The translations under genes were made by a program, and so were the position numbers. Positions 34,244 through 43,645 of a DNA stretch of 64,000 bases are shown here, piece by piece. Positions within the stretch are counted from its first letter, which is position 1. Each line of letters starts with the position of its first letter. The notes under the pieces are model-generated. The model made no database searches. It had not been told where the DNA came from and was given only the letters and a program-made list of their open reading frames with translations. This stretch comes from Sporolactobacillus shoreicorticis. GTDB taxonomy: Bacteria; Bacillota; Bacilli; Bacillales; Sporolactobacillaceae. The stretch spans positions 1 to 64,000 of the forward strand of contig NZ_JAMXWM010000005.1 in the NCBI RefSeq assembly GCF_024125445.1, in the 5' to 3' direction.

Positions 34244-35263
34244 GTGAAAAAAGCAATCATTGGATTTCTCGTATTAACACTCCTTCTTTTGACCGCTGCA
34301 TGCTCTTCTAATGGATCATCGAACGGTTCAGGAAGCAGCAAGAAGACAATCACCGTTGTTTGGTATCCTAATGAATCAGGCGCTGACATGAAAAGCTCTC
34401 GTGAATCCATTGACAAAGTGATCGCAGAAGCAACGGGTAAAAAAGTCGTGGATAAGCTGACCACCGATTATAACATTGCGATTGAAGCAGTCGCAAGCGG
34501 GAATGCCGACATTGGTTTTCTAGCTGCTCAGGGTTATATTGAAGCCCATAAGAAAAATGAAAAAGTATTGCCTCTTGTCGTTAACAGTGGGGCTTCCGGT
34601 ACATTGAAGGATGCTGTTTATTATAGCTGGATTGGTGTGAATGCAAAGGATGCCGATCAATATAAATCAAATGGCGAGTACTCGATCGAAGGGATTAAGG
34701 GCAAGAAAATGTCTTTTGTATCCACAAGCTCGACATCCGGATTTGTCGTTCCAACCTCACGGATCATTTCACAATTTAAATCAGACAACCTGACACAGGA
34801 TGATCTGCAGCAAGGCGGAAAGTTCTTTAAAGAAGTTCTGTTCGGTCAATCGCATCAAGGTTCGGCAGTTAATCTTCTGACAGGCAAGGCGGATGTCGCC
34901 GCATTCTGCGACACAGAGTTGGGACGCTATGTCGATCTTAAGAGTGGCGAATTTAATAAAGTCGGCGCTACATATAAAGTGAAAGATCATGCCGAAGAAC
35001 CATTTAACAATTTGGGCGGCAAGGAATTTACTGTTCTTGCAGTTACTCCGGTACTGAATGCGCCGGTTGTCATGAATACAGAAACGCTAAGCAAAGCGGA
35101 TCAGAAGAAATTGCTTGATACACTGACGTCTGACAAAGTGGCAGATAATAAAGAAATTTTTGCTCCGGAAGGTTCTAAGGCACTCTTTGCTAAAACAAAA
35201 GATGAACGCTTTCTGAAAATCGAGGACTCCTGGTTTGACGAAATCCGGAATCTGACCAAATAA
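34244..35263 (+). CDS. phnD: phosphonate ABC transporter substrate-binding lipoprotein PhnD
   Basis: A 339-residue lipoprotein. The signal peptide is MKKAIIGFLVLTLLLLTAAC with the lipobox Cys at residue 20. The mature part ITVVWYPNESGADMKSSRES, ADIGFLAAQGYIEAHKKNEK and KKMSFVSTSSTSGFVVPTS, then FKEVLFGQSHQGSAVNLLTG match PhnD-type phosphonate binders, with a Ser/Thr-rich loop for the phosphonate group. The GTG start follows GGAGGG by nine bases. It heads phnDCEE. Confidence 0.9.
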   Translation: MKKAIIGFLVLTLLLLTAACSSNGSSNGSGSSKKTITVVWYPNESGADMKSSRESIDKVIAEATGKKVVDKLTTDYNIAIEAVASGNADIGFLAAQGYIEAHKKNEKVLPLVVNSGASGTLKDAVYYSWIGVNAKDADQYKSNGEYSIEGIKGKKMSFVSTSSTSGFVVPTSRIISQFKSDNLTQDDLQQGGKFFKEVLFGQSHQGSAVNLLTGKADVAAFCDTELGRYVDLKSGEFNKVGATYKVKDHAEEPFNNLGGKEFTVLAVTPVLNAPVVMNTETLSKADQKKLLDTLTSDKVADNKEIFAPEGSKALFAKTKDERFLKIEDSWFDEIRNLTK

Positions 35264-35307
35264 TCGACACATTGTTCTGAACGAAAAAATGAATCGAGGA
35301 GTTAATT

Positions 35308-36111
35308 ATGAAGACGTTATTACAGTTTAAAAATGTCTCGAAGCACTATGACAAGAAGACTGTGGCGTTATCTGACGTTAGCTTCTCCGTAAATGAGGGA
35401 GAGTTAGTTTCCATCATCGGTCCTTCGGGAGCGGGGAAATCAACTCTCCTTCGTTGCATCAATCGTCTCATTGATGCAACAAGCGGAGAAATTATCTTCG
35501 AAGATAAAGACGTGTTGCAGATTAAAAATAAGAGCAAGATGCGCGCGCTGCGGACTAAAATCGGCATGATTTTCCAAAATTATAATCTGGTAGAACGTCT
35601 CAGTGTTTTTGAAAATGTCCTGCATGGACGTCTTGGTTATAAATCAGCCTTGGTTGGTGCGTTAGGCTTCTACAGTGAGGAGGAAAAGCAGCAGGCAATT
35701 AAAATTCTTCAATCTTTAGGACTTGATGAACAGATTTATAAACGTTGTGATCAGTTAAGCGGCGGGCAAAAACAGCGTGTCGGCATTGCGCGCGCACTCA
35801 TTCAAGAGCCGCGCGTCCTGCTCGCTGACGAACCGATTGCCTCACTTGATCCTAGTTCTTCAAAGGTCATCATGGATCAGCTGAAAAAGATATGCAGCAC
35901 ACTTGGTATCACTGTTTTGGTCAATCTGCACCAATTGGATGTGGCGCTGAACTACTCGGACCGGGTCATCGGCATCAGCAAAGGCAGGGTTGTCTATGAT
36001 GGAGACCCGGCAAGTCTTACAGACGATCATATTCAACAGATCTACGGGTCGGATCGTGAGGCACTGAACCTTGTTGTCCGTGAACCGAAAGAAGTGGCGC
36101 AGAAAATATGA
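35308..36111 (+). CDS. phnC: phosphonate ABC transporter ATP-binding protein PhnC
   Basis: A 267-residue ATPase. Walker A GPSGAGKSTLLRC, the PhnC-typical KMRALRTKIGMIFQNYNLVE, signature LSGGQKQRVGIARAL, and Walker B VLLADEPIASLDP. It energises phosphonate import with PhnD and the two PhnE permeases. The end overlaps phnE1 by four bases. Confidence 0.93.
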   Translation: MKTLLQFKNVSKHYDKKTVALSDVSFSVNEGELVSIIGPSGAGKSTLLRCINRLIDATSGEIIFEDKDVLQIKNKSKMRALRTKIGMIFQNYNLVERLSVFENVLHGRLGYKSALVGALGFYSEEEKQQAIKILQSLGLDEQIYKRCDQLSGGQKQRVGIARALIQEPRVLLADEPIASLDPSSSKVIMDQLKKICSTLGITVLVNLHQLDVALNYSDRVIGISKGRVVYDGDPASLTDDHIQQIYGSDREALNLVVREPKEVAQKI

Positions 36112-36893
36112 AGATCAATTTTTTAATGAAAAAACGTCTTTATTTTCTGGCCATTTTCTTGGTTCTTGTTGTTATCTCAATTGGTTCCATGTCCATGACG
36201 CAATTCAGCATTGCCAAATGCTTTGCTTCTATTCCAAAAGCGATTCAATGGGGATTCGGCAATTTTTATCCCGCAGGCGATTCATTCGCAAGGCTTCCGG
36301 AGATTTTGCTTAAATTGCAGGAAACACTGCTGATTTCCATCGCCGCCGCATCTGTGGCTGCAATTTTCGCACTTTTTTTCGCATTAATGGGGTCAAGAAT
36401 AACGAAGGTTAATAATTTTCTGGCCACGCTGAGCCGGTTCATCGCTAATGTTTTTCGAAACATTGATGTCAGCATTTGGGCGCTTGTGCTGCTTTTTTCA
36501 TTCGGACAAAGCTCATTAACCGGCTATTTCGCGTTATTCGTTGCTTCGTTCGGTTTTTTAACACGCGCGTTTATGGAAACGATTGATGAGGTGGGTTCCG
36601 ATACGGCTGAAGCCTTGCGCGCAACCGGAGCTAATTATTTTTCCATTGTGTTTCAAGCAATCATCCCAATGAGTGTTTCTCAGCTGATTAGCTGGGTCCT
36701 TTTCATGATTGAAACGAATATACGTGCAGCAACTCTTGTGGGTATTCTTACCGGGTCGGGGATCGGTTTTTTATTTGATCTTTACTATAAGAAGATGGAT
36801 TATCATGCGTCAAGCTTGGTCGTTCTTTCTCTCGTCGTGTCGATTCTTCTTATTGAACAAATTTCCAACTATGTCAGGAGGGCGATGCTGTAA
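36108..36893 (+). CDS. phnE: phosphonate ABC transporter permease PhnE (first)
   Basis: A 261-residue membrane protein with about six helices. FYPAGDSFARLPEILLKLQE and RNIDVSIWALVLLFSFGQ lead to the EAA-loop AEALRATGANYFSIVFQAII of binding-protein-dependent permeases. It is coupled to phnC (ATGA) and to phnE2 (TAATG), so the two PhnE subunits probably form a heterodimeric channel. Confidence 0.92.
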   Translation: MKINFLMKKRLYFLAIFLVLVVISIGSMSMTQFSIAKCFASIPKAIQWGFGNFYPAGDSFARLPEILLKLQETLLISIAAASVAAIFALFFALMGSRITKVNNFLATLSRFIANVFRNIDVSIWALVLLFSFGQSSLTGYFALFVASFGFLTRAFMETIDEVGSDTAEALRATGANYFSIVFQAIIPMSVSQLISWVLFMIETNIRAATLVGILTGSGIGFLFDLYYKKMDYHASSLVVLSLVVSILLIEQISNYVRRAML

Positions 36894-37753
36894 TGGCTGT
36901 TGATAATCAAGCACGCTCGACCTTGATCAATGGAGGCGGACCTTCGTTTCAGAAGGAAAGAATAAAGCTCCGCTTGATGTCCAAATCAAGACTGGCCATT
37001 CGCCTGACAATGCTTGCCCTTGCCATTCTGACTGTCGTCGGTTTTCTAACCTTCGATTACCGGGATGTTCATCTGTTAAAAGGGATAATGAGTACCTTTG
37101 CAAATTTTAAAACGATCTTCGCTCAGCCGCAATTGGCACATTTTTCTCTTTCTGAAGCCATTTATCAATTATTGGTTACCTTGTCGCTTGGCGTGCTGAC
37201 CACATTAATCGGAGCAATCATCGCCTTATTTCTCGGTATCTTTGCGGCTGAAAACCTGTCCAATAAAAAGGTGTCGAACGTGATCAAGGGATTTGTGGCC
37301 CTGATCCGGGCAGTTCCTACAGTCCTTTGGGTATTAATCTTCGCCGTTTCCGCCGGTCTCGGCAGTGTGGCTGCTGTAATCGGTATGTCCTTTCACTCGA
37401 TTAGCTATTTGACCAAAGCATACTCGGAGTCGTTTGAGGAACTTGATGCAGGAACCATTGAAGCGCTGGAAGGATGCGGAGCAAGCTGGTGGCAGATTGT
37501 TTGCCAAGCCGTACTGCCGTCTTCGCTGACCTCGCTTATTTCCTGGACATTCATCCGCTTTGAAATAAACTTCGGTGTTTCCGTAGCTATGGGAGCCGCA
37601 GCCGGTGCAGGCGGAATCGGCTACGACATGTTCATGGACAGTGCATTCTATTATAATCTCCATGAAATGGGCGTGATCACCTATCTGATCCTGGTTGTCG
37701 CGATGCTTCTGGAATTTATGTCGCTCAAAATTAAAAACAAAGTCCGTTCATAA
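36893..37753 (+). CDS. phnE: phosphonate ABC transporter permease PhnE (second)
   Basis: A 286-residue permease. A ~30-residue cytoplasmic N-terminus precedes the helices. LIRAVPTVLWVLIFAVSAGL, AYSESFEELDAGTIEALEGC (EAA loop) and FEINFGVSVAMGAAAGAGGI are PhnE sequences. It is the last gene of phnDCEE and is followed by two terminators. Confidence 0.92.
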   Translation: MAVDNQARSTLINGGGPSFQKERIKLRLMSKSRLAIRLTMLALAILTVVGFLTFDYRDVHLLKGIMSTFANFKTIFAQPQLAHFSLSEAIYQLLVTLSLGVLTTLIGAIIALFLGIFAAENLSNKKVSNVIKGFVALIRAVPTVLWVLIFAVSAGLGSVAAVIGMSFHSISYLTKAYSESFEELDAGTIEALEGCGASWWQIVCQAVLPSSLTSLISWTFIRFEINFGVSVAMGAAAGAGGIGYDMFMDSAFYYNLHEMGVITYLILVVAMLLEFMSLKIKNKVRS

Positions 37754-37840
37754 GAAATGTTGCTGATTGTTCAGTTTGTGTATAGATGCGCCAACTAAAA
37801 TAAATAATGGATAAAGAAAGTGCTTTTATCCCCGAGTATT

Positions 37841-37866
37841 GAGCCTTTTTACGGGCTCTTTTTTTT
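37841..37866 (+). terminator. intrinsic terminator after phnDCEE
   Basis: GAGCC and GGCTC pair around eight bases and are followed by TTTTTTTT. It is 88 bases after phnE2. Confidence 0.75.
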
Positions 37867-38033
37867 GTACTGTAAGAATAGGTGACCCCGCCGCCCTAGC
37901 AGGGGGCTCGGTGAATTCAAGTTTCCTAATAGCGGAATGTCACTTCTTGATACAGGCTCAGCTGTTCAGATTGCGAATAGTTGGGCCATGTATACTGATT
38001 TTGGGTAGTTCTATGATCTCTATCCCTGAGTTT

Positions 38034-38058
38034 GGGTCCTGTAAAGGACTCTTTTTTT
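38034..38058 (+). terminator. second intrinsic terminator-like hairpin
   Basis: GGGTCC pairs with GGACTC (one G-U) around six bases and runs into TTTTTTT. The DNA between the two hairpins (37867-38033) has no ORF but contains a GC-rich patch (CCCCGCCGCCCTAGCAGGGG) unlike its AT-rich surroundings; a small RNA ending here is possible. From 38059 to 38415 there is only leader DNA with a TATAAT at 38306. Confidence 0.5.
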
Positions 38059-38415
38059 GTAAAAGCTGTTAAAAGATTATTGTTCGCTACTATTTATTGG
38101 CTCATTCGTGAAAAGCCTGGGTTTTTCGTGCCTTTCAGAAGGGTGAAAAGGTTAAAATTATCAAACAGATAACAAATGAGCCAAAAAGCATGATCGTTTA
38201 ACATCGTCTTGTTAAAAAATAAAATCGATCCGATCTATATAAAGAAAAATTATTATAATAAAAATATTTTTGATTATCGTCTAGCCAGGGTAGATTGTTT
38301 TTCATTATAATAGAGCCATATAAAGAAGAAATACAATTAGAGAGAGGTTCGGAAATCAAATCGGACAGGTTGCTGCATATCAGAAGTACCTTTGGGAGCA
38401 GGAGAGGATTAATTA

Positions 38416-39618
38416 ATGGAGAAATTAAAACCGTTTCGTTTTTCAAAACGCTTTGACGATGTGCCGCTGATCGGATCAGCTTTTGCCGGTGAACATCCGG
38501 GGCTGATCCCGCTTGCTTTTGGATTTCCCTACCCGAATTCTTTCCCAATTAATGAATTAGCTGAATCCGTTGTGGCCGCGCTGAAATCAGAAGGAACAGA
38601 GGCGCTTCAATATTCAGGAGGTCCGGGGCAAAAGAAAATTCTGAAGTGGATTCGCGAACGCTCGCGGCTGCGGTCGATTGATGTTGAAACGGATCAGATT
38701 ATGATTACTTCCGGGTCAAATCAAGGAATTGATCTGGTTGCGCGAACTTTGACGGATCCCGGTGATTCGGTGTGGGTTGAGGCGCCGGTCTACTTTGGCG
38801 CGCTGCGCGCTTTTTATTTGGCACAGAATGAATTGTCTGCATTTCCGGTCGACGGTGACGGACTGCGTGTCGATCTCGTTGAAGAAGCATTGATTGAAGC
38901 AGCAGCCGGCAAACGCCCGATGCCGAAATTCATTTATGTATTGCCGAATTACCATAACCCGGCAGGTATCAACCTCTCAGTTGAGCGACGTAAGAAACTG
39001 GCTGCGCTTGCCTACAAATATAATTTTTATATTATTGAGGATGACGCTTATGTAGAACTGAATTTTGACGGCGATTTCCTGCCTTCCATTTATTCGTTTG
39101 GACCTGAACGTGTCATCTATATGAGTACCTTTTCAAAAATCGTTGCACCGGGCATTCGTATGGCTTGGGTGATCAGTGATCCGGAAGTACTAAGCAGAAT
39201 TAAAATTGTGAAAACGGAAGGGCTGACGAGTGTCCTCATGCAAGAGGCAGTTAGCTGTTTCCTTGAAAAAGTGGATTTCGAAGACCATTTGAGACCACTT
39301 GTTGCAGGCTATCGAATGCGCCGCGATGCGATGGTGAAAGCGATCGGCGACTTCTTTGGCAGTGAGGTATCGTTCGAAAAACCGAAAGGCGGCTTCTTCC
39401 TGTGGCTGAGCTTCCCGTCGGAAATTGATACCACGAAATTGTTGCATGACGCCGTTGAAGCCGGTGTCAGCTTTGTCGATGGCAAGTCATTTTATTTAGA
39501 CCGCAAGCCGACCAACAATCTGCGACTTGCCTTCAGTTTTTGCGATGAAATGCAGATTCGCAAGGCCATCCGAATCCTTGCTATGGTGTATCAGAAACAA
39601 AAGAATGCGGTCTGCTGA
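38416..39618 (+). CDS. PLP-dependent class I/II aminotransferase (2-aminoadipate/LysN-like)
   Basis: A 400-residue fold-type I enzyme without a regulator domain. ALQYSGGPGQKKILKWIRER, TSGSNQGIDLVARTLTDPGD, YVLPNYHNPAGINLSVERRK and EDDAYVELNF, then STFSKIVAPGIRMAWV with the PLP Lys, and RLAFSF are present in order. It transfers amino groups between 2-oxo acids and amino acids; the substrate is not evident. ATG follows GGAGAGG. It lies between the phn transporter and a PepSY gene and could act on aminophosphonates, but nothing proves that. Confidence 0.85.
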   Translation: MEKLKPFRFSKRFDDVPLIGSAFAGEHPGLIPLAFGFPYPNSFPINELAESVVAALKSEGTEALQYSGGPGQKKILKWIRERSRLRSIDVETDQIMITSGSNQGIDLVARTLTDPGDSVWVEAPVYFGALRAFYLAQNELSAFPVDGDGLRVDLVEEALIEAAAGKRPMPKFIYVLPNYHNPAGINLSVERRKKLAALAYKYNFYIIEDDAYVELNFDGDFLPSIYSFGPERVIYMSTFSKIVAPGIRMAWVISDPEVLSRIKIVKTEGLTSVLMQEAVSCFLEKVDFEDHLRPLVAGYRMRRDAMVKAIGDFFGSEVSFEKPKGGFFLWLSFPSEIDTTKLLHDAVEAGVSFVDGKSFYLDRKPTNNLRLAFSFCDEMQIRKAIRILAMVYQKQKNAVC

Positions 39619-39713
39619 TGTGATGTACAATCTATATTGTTAGGCTGTTGTCACGAGAAATGACTCTACATCATATCTTAGAGAGGCGGAAGCGATGAGG
39701 AGGTCGATTTCTT

Positions 39714-39965
39714 ATGTATGGCAATAATCCCGCAAATGGAAATGCGAATCAATACGCGAATGGCGATCGACAGCGGATTACGGCACAACAGGCGGCGGAG
39801 ATCGCTGTAGCCAGAATTTCCGGCCAAATTATCCATGTTGATCTGGAATTAGATAATCATCTGTTGAAATACGAGGTGTATGTGCTGACTGATCAGGGCG
39901 TTGTTTACGAGGTGGAAATTGCCTCGAAGGATGGTCGGATTTTAAGCGTTGAAATGGAAGATTGA
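39714..39965 (+). CDS. small PepSY-domain protein
   Basis: An 83-residue protein. After an Asn/Gly-rich start, RITAQQAAEIAVARISGQII then DLELDNHLLKYEVYVLTDQG and KDGRILSVEME form one PepSY-like alpha-beta unit. There is no signal peptide, unlike most PepSY proteins, so it is either cytoplasmic or exported by other means. GAGGAGG precedes the ATG by ten bases. It ends just before a strong terminator. Confidence 0.7.
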   Translation: MYGNNPANGNANQYANGDRQRITAQQAAEIAVARISGQIIHVDLELDNHLLKYEVYVLTDQGVVYEVEIASKDGRILSVEMED

Positions 39966-39970
39966 GTATA

Positions 39971-40012
39971 AAAAAAGATGTCGGCCCGTAAAAATGGGTC
40001 GGCATCTTTTTT
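39971..40012. terminator. strong bidirectional terminator
   Basis: AAAAAAGATG-x-CGGCCC pairs with GGGTCGGCATCTTTTTT (one bulge or wobble) around eight bases. It separates the PepSY gene from the convergent EamA gene and serves both. Confidence 0.85.
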
Positions 40013-40020
40013 AGAAATGC

Positions 40021-41010
40021 TTATCGGACATGTGCCGTACTTGCGCCGGTGACGGTCTTGAGCCGCGATTTCTTCTCAAGTTTTGCTTGACGATTGTCGG
40101 AGATCAGCTCAACGCATGATCCGGCGAGGATCAGTACGATGCCTGACAGAACATTCAGCGTGATGGCTTCGCCAAGAATGAATAAAGCGAGAATCGGAGC
40201 CAGAGCCGGTTTAATGAAGAAAACCAAAGAGGCGGTTGATGCCGATGTTGCCTCCATGGCGAGAAAATAGAAACTGAACCCGAGTCCGGTGACAAATACG
40301 CCCAAATAAATAAGCGCCGGAAACGTGCTCCATGAAATGCCCTGAAGTACCGGAATGCTGGCAAACTGGCTGAGACCCGCGCCTTGCAGCCAGTTGGCAA
40401 CGAACCCGATTTTGGTAATCAGAATTAAGACGAGCAGTTCTATGCTTCCAGTTAAGAAACTAAAGCTGCTCTGAACAATGCCGTCAAAACCGTATTTCAG
40501 ACTACCCTTGCGGCCAATGATGCCATACAGCGCGAAGGTCACTGCCGCAATCAACGACAAAGTGATGCCGGTGACATTCGTCAAATTCTTCGGATTGACG
40601 ATACAAATCATGCCGATTAAGCTGATAATCAGCGACACAACGGAAAGCTTCGTCAGTTTTTCCTTCAAGAAGAAGTAAGCAAATGGAATGACGAAGACAG
40701 CGTTGCAGCTAAAGAGTATGGCAACGATTGACGCCTTCGAATAGACAATGGCCATTTGAAAGAAAGTCATACTGACCACAACGCACATAAATCCCGAAAA
40801 TAGGAAGTAGAGCAGCTTGCTTCTATCAAGCGTAAACCCGCTTCCTTTTAAATGACGGAGGGCAAGCGGCGCTAAAATAATCGATCCGATTAAAAAACGT
40901 AAAAAGTTCAATTGCATTGGGTTAAACTCGGTAGCCACCAGCTTGATGGCGATTTCCATCGTGCTAAAGAACAATGTAGAGAAAGCAATAAAAATTAAAC
41001 CTTTTTTCAT
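40021..41010 (-). CDS. EamA/DMT-family transporter
   Basis: A 329-residue membrane protein with about ten helices in two EamA halves. LRFLIGSIILAPLALRHLKG and AILFSCNAVFVIPFAYFFLK with LTKLSVVSLIISLIGMICIV form the first half; ASLVFFIKPALAPILALFIL and LNVLSGIVLILAGSCVELIS the second. Members export amino acids or metabolites. I chose the ATG after GAGG; the frame is open 69 codons upstream without family similarity. Confidence 0.82.
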   Translation of the reverse strand: MKKGLIFIAFSTLFFSTMEIAIKLVATEFNPMQLNFLRFLIGSIILAPLALRHLKGSGFTLDRSKLLYFLFSGFMCVVVSMTFFQMAIVYSKASIVAILFSCNAVFVIPFAYFFLKEKLTKLSVVSLIISLIGMICIVNPKNLTNVTGITLSLIAAVTFALYGIIGRKGSLKYGFDGIVQSSFSFLTGSIELLVLILITKIGFVANWLQGAGLSQFASIPVLQGISWSTFPALIYLGVFVTGLGFSFYFLAMEATSASTASLVFFIKPALAPILALFILGEAITLNVLSGIVLILAGSCVELISDNRQAKLEKKSRLKTVTGASTAHVR

Positions 41011-41344
41011 GATAAAACCTCGATTTCTCACCATATTTTTAACACTATTAAGAAAGAATAGTGTAAGGCAACTCAAGCTCAGTCCACGCCGAAGGCTAGA
41101 CTTTGTCAAGTTTACTTTAGGTGATCTGATCGCTTTACTAAGAGCCGCGAAAGACCGGCATGCACAGGACGGAATGAAAACGATACCAATTAATACTTGC
41201 TGCGTTTGTTTCTTCACATACTAATATAACGCAGATATGAGAAAATGGTAAGCGAAGAATGCAAAAAGGGGCACCTGATTATTAGCTAGAACCACCCTGT
41301 CACACTTTTTTAAATGAAGAAATTTGTGGTAAACTATAAGGGGC

Positions 41345-41436
41345 AGGGAATGTTCAAGAACCGGGTGACCGTGTTATCTATATGATGAAGGTTCATGGTC
41401 GCTTTCCAAAGAGCGGCACATCGATTCCCTCTTTTT
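41345..41436 (+). ncRNA. possible structured leader RNA upstream of uspA
   Basis: AGGGAAT (41345-41351) pairs with ATTCCCT (41424-41430) and is followed by CTTTTT. Inside it, GTT-CAAG-AAC, GACCGTG with CATGGTC (41367-41373/41394-41400) and GCTTT-CCAA-AGAGC form three more helices. AGAGC could alternatively pair with GCTCT downstream, which would open the closing stem. It resembles an attenuator or riboswitch; I do not recognise a class. Confidence 0.4.
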
Positions 41437-41477
41437 GAGCAGCTCTGCGTCTAAATGTGAGAGGGGCGGTGACCGGT

Positions 41478-41903
41478 ATGTTATTCTCGAAAATTCTGGT
41501 TTCCTACGATGATTCTGATCTGGCAAAGAAAGCGCTGCAAAGAGCAGCAGATCTGGCACGGCTCGATGAAAGTACGGATCTGGACGTATTAAATGTAGTG
41601 ACGGTTCCAACGAATCAATTTATCGTTGGAGATGTTTACCGCGAGGTTCGTGAGTCAACACTCAAGTATGGACAGGAAGTGGTAAGCCGGACCGAGAGCG
41701 TTCTTGACACACTTCCGAATGCGACACATACATTCGTGAAAGAGGGACAGCCGGTTCGGACAATTCTTGACTTCGCAAACCAGAACGGCTACGACCTCAT
41801 TGTGATCGGCAGCCGAGGTTTGAGCGGGGTCAAAGAATTCCTTGGGAGCGTCAGCCACGGAGTTGTTCAACGTTCGACTGTTCCTGTATTGATCGTTAAA
41901 TAA
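41478..41903 (+). CDS. universal stress protein UspA family
   Basis: A 141-residue single-domain Usp. KILVSYDDSDLAKKALQRAA at the N-terminus and the ATP-binding G-x2-G-x9-G-S/T pattern in IGSRGLSGVKEFLGSVSHGV, ending PVLIVK. It binds ATP and is induced by stresses in many Bacilli. I prefer the ATG at 41478 because the product then has family length; the frame opens 21 bases earlier at a GTG. Confidence 0.85.
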   Translation: MLFSKILVSYDDSDLAKKALQRAADLARLDESTDLDVLNVVTVPTNQFIVGDVYREVRESTLKYGQEVVSRTESVLDTLPNATHTFVKEGQPVRTILDFANQNGYDLIVIGSRGLSGVKEFLGSVSHGVVQRSTVPVLIVK

Positions 41904-41951
41904 TTGGTTACCATTGTTTTAGAAACGAATAGAGGCTCATCTTAAAGAGAG

Positions 41952-41991
41952 ACACTCCCTATGGGAATTTCTGGCAGAGGGAGTGTTTTTT
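41952..41991 (+). terminator. intrinsic terminator after uspA
   Basis: ACACTCCCT and AGGGAGTGT pair perfectly around 17 bases and end in TTTTTT. Confidence 0.8.
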
Positions 41992-42036
41992 CATGTTGCA
42001 AAGAAAAAAAGTAACTTTAAAGGATGGTTATCGGTC

Positions 42037-42855
42037 ATGTCTGAATCGGAAGTCATTCAGCAAAGCAAGGTTGCGGTCACGCGTTCAATGCTGATCAGGG
42101 ATTTGCGGAAAATTGGTTTGGATGCCGGAATGACCGTTATCGTTCATTCTTCTCTGAGTCGGATGGGATGGGTATGCGGCGGCTCTGTAACGCTCATCAT
42201 GGCGCTTCAAGAAGTATTAACAAGCGCAGGTACACTTGTTATGCCAGCCCATAGCGCTGATGTATCGGACCCGGCGGATTGGGAGAGTCCTCCGGTTCCT
42301 TCAACTTGGTTTCACAGCATTTATCAGGAGATGCCGGCGTTTGATCCGCGCCGGACGCCGACGTTCGGGATGGGGAAGGTCGCAGAGACTTTTCGCTCGT
42401 TTCCGGGTGTACGCCGCAGCAATCACCCGATCTATTCATTTACCGCTTGGGGAGAGGGCCACGACGTTATCCTTGCGCATCATTCGCTTGACGACGGATT
42501 AGGAACGGAATCTCCGCTTGGAAAAATATATGAACGAGATGGTTATGTGCTGCTGCTTGGCGTCGGCTATGGTAATAATACGTCAATGCATCTTGGCGAA
42601 TATATGTCTGGTAGGCTCGAAAGGGTCAAGCGGTCAAGCCCTGTGCGTATAAAAGGACACCGGCAATGGGTGAAGTACCAAGACGGAGAGTACCATGAGG
42701 AAGCTTTTGAGGTAATCGGCAAAGCGTTCGAAGCAAGTCATCCCGAAGCAGCCGCATTGCACGTGAACCACGTCGGTCAGGCACCGTCTCGTCTTTTGTC
42801 ACAACGAGCGATTGTCGATTTTACGGCGGACTATATAAAGAAAAATGCTGACTGA
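42037..42855 (+). CDS. AAC(3)-type aminoglycoside N-acetyltransferase family protein
   Basis: A 272-residue acetyl-CoA-dependent transferase. VIVHSSLSRMGWVCGGSVTL, LVMPAHSADVSDPADW, RRTPTFGMGKVAETFRSFPG and RRSNHPIYSFTAWG are the family's conserved blocks (YokD/AAC(3) group). Chromosomal members in Bacilli act on aminoglycosides or on unrelated amines, so antibiotic resistance should not be assumed. ATG is nine bases after AAAGGATGG. It has its own terminator downstream. Confidence 0.85.
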   Translation: MSESEVIQQSKVAVTRSMLIRDLRKIGLDAGMTVIVHSSLSRMGWVCGGSVTLIMALQEVLTSAGTLVMPAHSADVSDPADWESPPVPSTWFHSIYQEMPAFDPRRTPTFGMGKVAETFRSFPGVRRSNHPIYSFTAWGEGHDVILAHHSLDDGLGTESPLGKIYERDGYVLLLGVGYGNNTSMHLGEYMSGRLERVKRSSPVRIKGHRQWVKYQDGEYHEEAFEVIGKAFEASHPEAAALHVNHVGQAPSRLLSQRAIVDFTADYIKKNAD

Positions 42856-42862
42856 ATGGGAG

Positions 42863-42899
42863 CGGAAATTCGATGAATGTGTCGGATTTCCGTTTTTTT
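42863..42899 (+). terminator. intrinsic terminator
   Basis: CGGAAAT pairs with ATTTCCG around 16 bases, followed by TTTTTTT. Confidence 0.65.
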
Positions 42900-42949
42900 A
42901 TAAGATAAGAAAGTTTAGCATTTGGCCTGTTGATACAACGATAAGGTCA

Positions 42950-43377
42950 TAAGACTCAGTTGGGCGATCAGGTAAGCGCCCAATCTGCGAAATAACCGGA
43001 AAATTCCGCTTAATTCGAAAATGAATGAAAAAATCGCTTAAATAAACGAAGAAATTCCGCTTATCAAATCGAAAAACGTGAAAATGGAGGGTTTTTCTTT
43101 GAATAAGCGGAAAAATTACCCTTATTTACCCGTGAAAGAAGCGCCATGATGCATATAACCGGAACATCTCCGTTTATTTTAATTTTACTTCGTTACTTAA
43201 TGAAGAACCAAAGTGATTTATGAAATAAAAATATCTGTTCAAGACTGATGATTCAAAACCGCATTTGGAGCGAAACGTCCTGTGAAAGTACGTCCTGCAC
43301 GCAACGCGAAAGCTACGGCATCCTGCAGAAGTAAGGACTGGGCGCTTTTTGCCCGGGTTTTCTTAATAAAAAATAAG
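42950..43377 (-). repeat. dispersed non-coding repeat, copy B
   Basis: It is the reverse-complement partner of 24088-24495. Both copies end near a GCCC-GGGC-type hairpin (here GGCGCTTTTTGCCC) and contain several AAGCGGAA/TTCCGCTT units. It lies between the AAC(3)-type gene and a small ORF. It holds no ORF. Confidence 0.75.
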
Positions 43378-43516
43378 ATCGAGAATTAGCGATATCACCT
43401 AAGACCTGGTCGAACTCGGTTTTTCTTTACATGATCTTAAAAAAGACATCATATCTTCTTAATAGGAATGTCCTATGATTAAATTAATAAAAGGAATGAT
43501 TGAGGAGATGAAAATC

Positions 43517-43645
43517 ATGGATTTTAAACAATCGGATGATTTTTCCCAAAACGAAGCAACCGTCAAGCTGAATCGTAAATTATTGCTTACCAACATTGCC
43601 TTGGCGTTGTCTATTATCATTAACGTAAAGCTTTTCCTTGGCTGA
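43517..43645 (+). CDS. 42-residue membrane peptide
   Basis: MDFKQSDDFSQNEATVKLNR is followed by one hydrophobic helix (LLLTNIALALSIIINVKLFL) and a terminal Gly. GAGGAG precedes the ATG by nine bases, and the ATG at 43508 touches that site. The amphipathic start plus one helix resembles small membrane proteins of spore formers. The function is unknown. Confidence 0.5.
   Translation: MDFKQSDDFSQNEATVKLNRKLLLTNIALALSIIINVKLFLG

Noticed and set aside
37867-38033. GC-rich patch as a known structured RNA (6S, SRP or riboswitch)
   Set aside because: None of the conserved motifs of those RNAs could be found; kept only as a remark with the second terminator.
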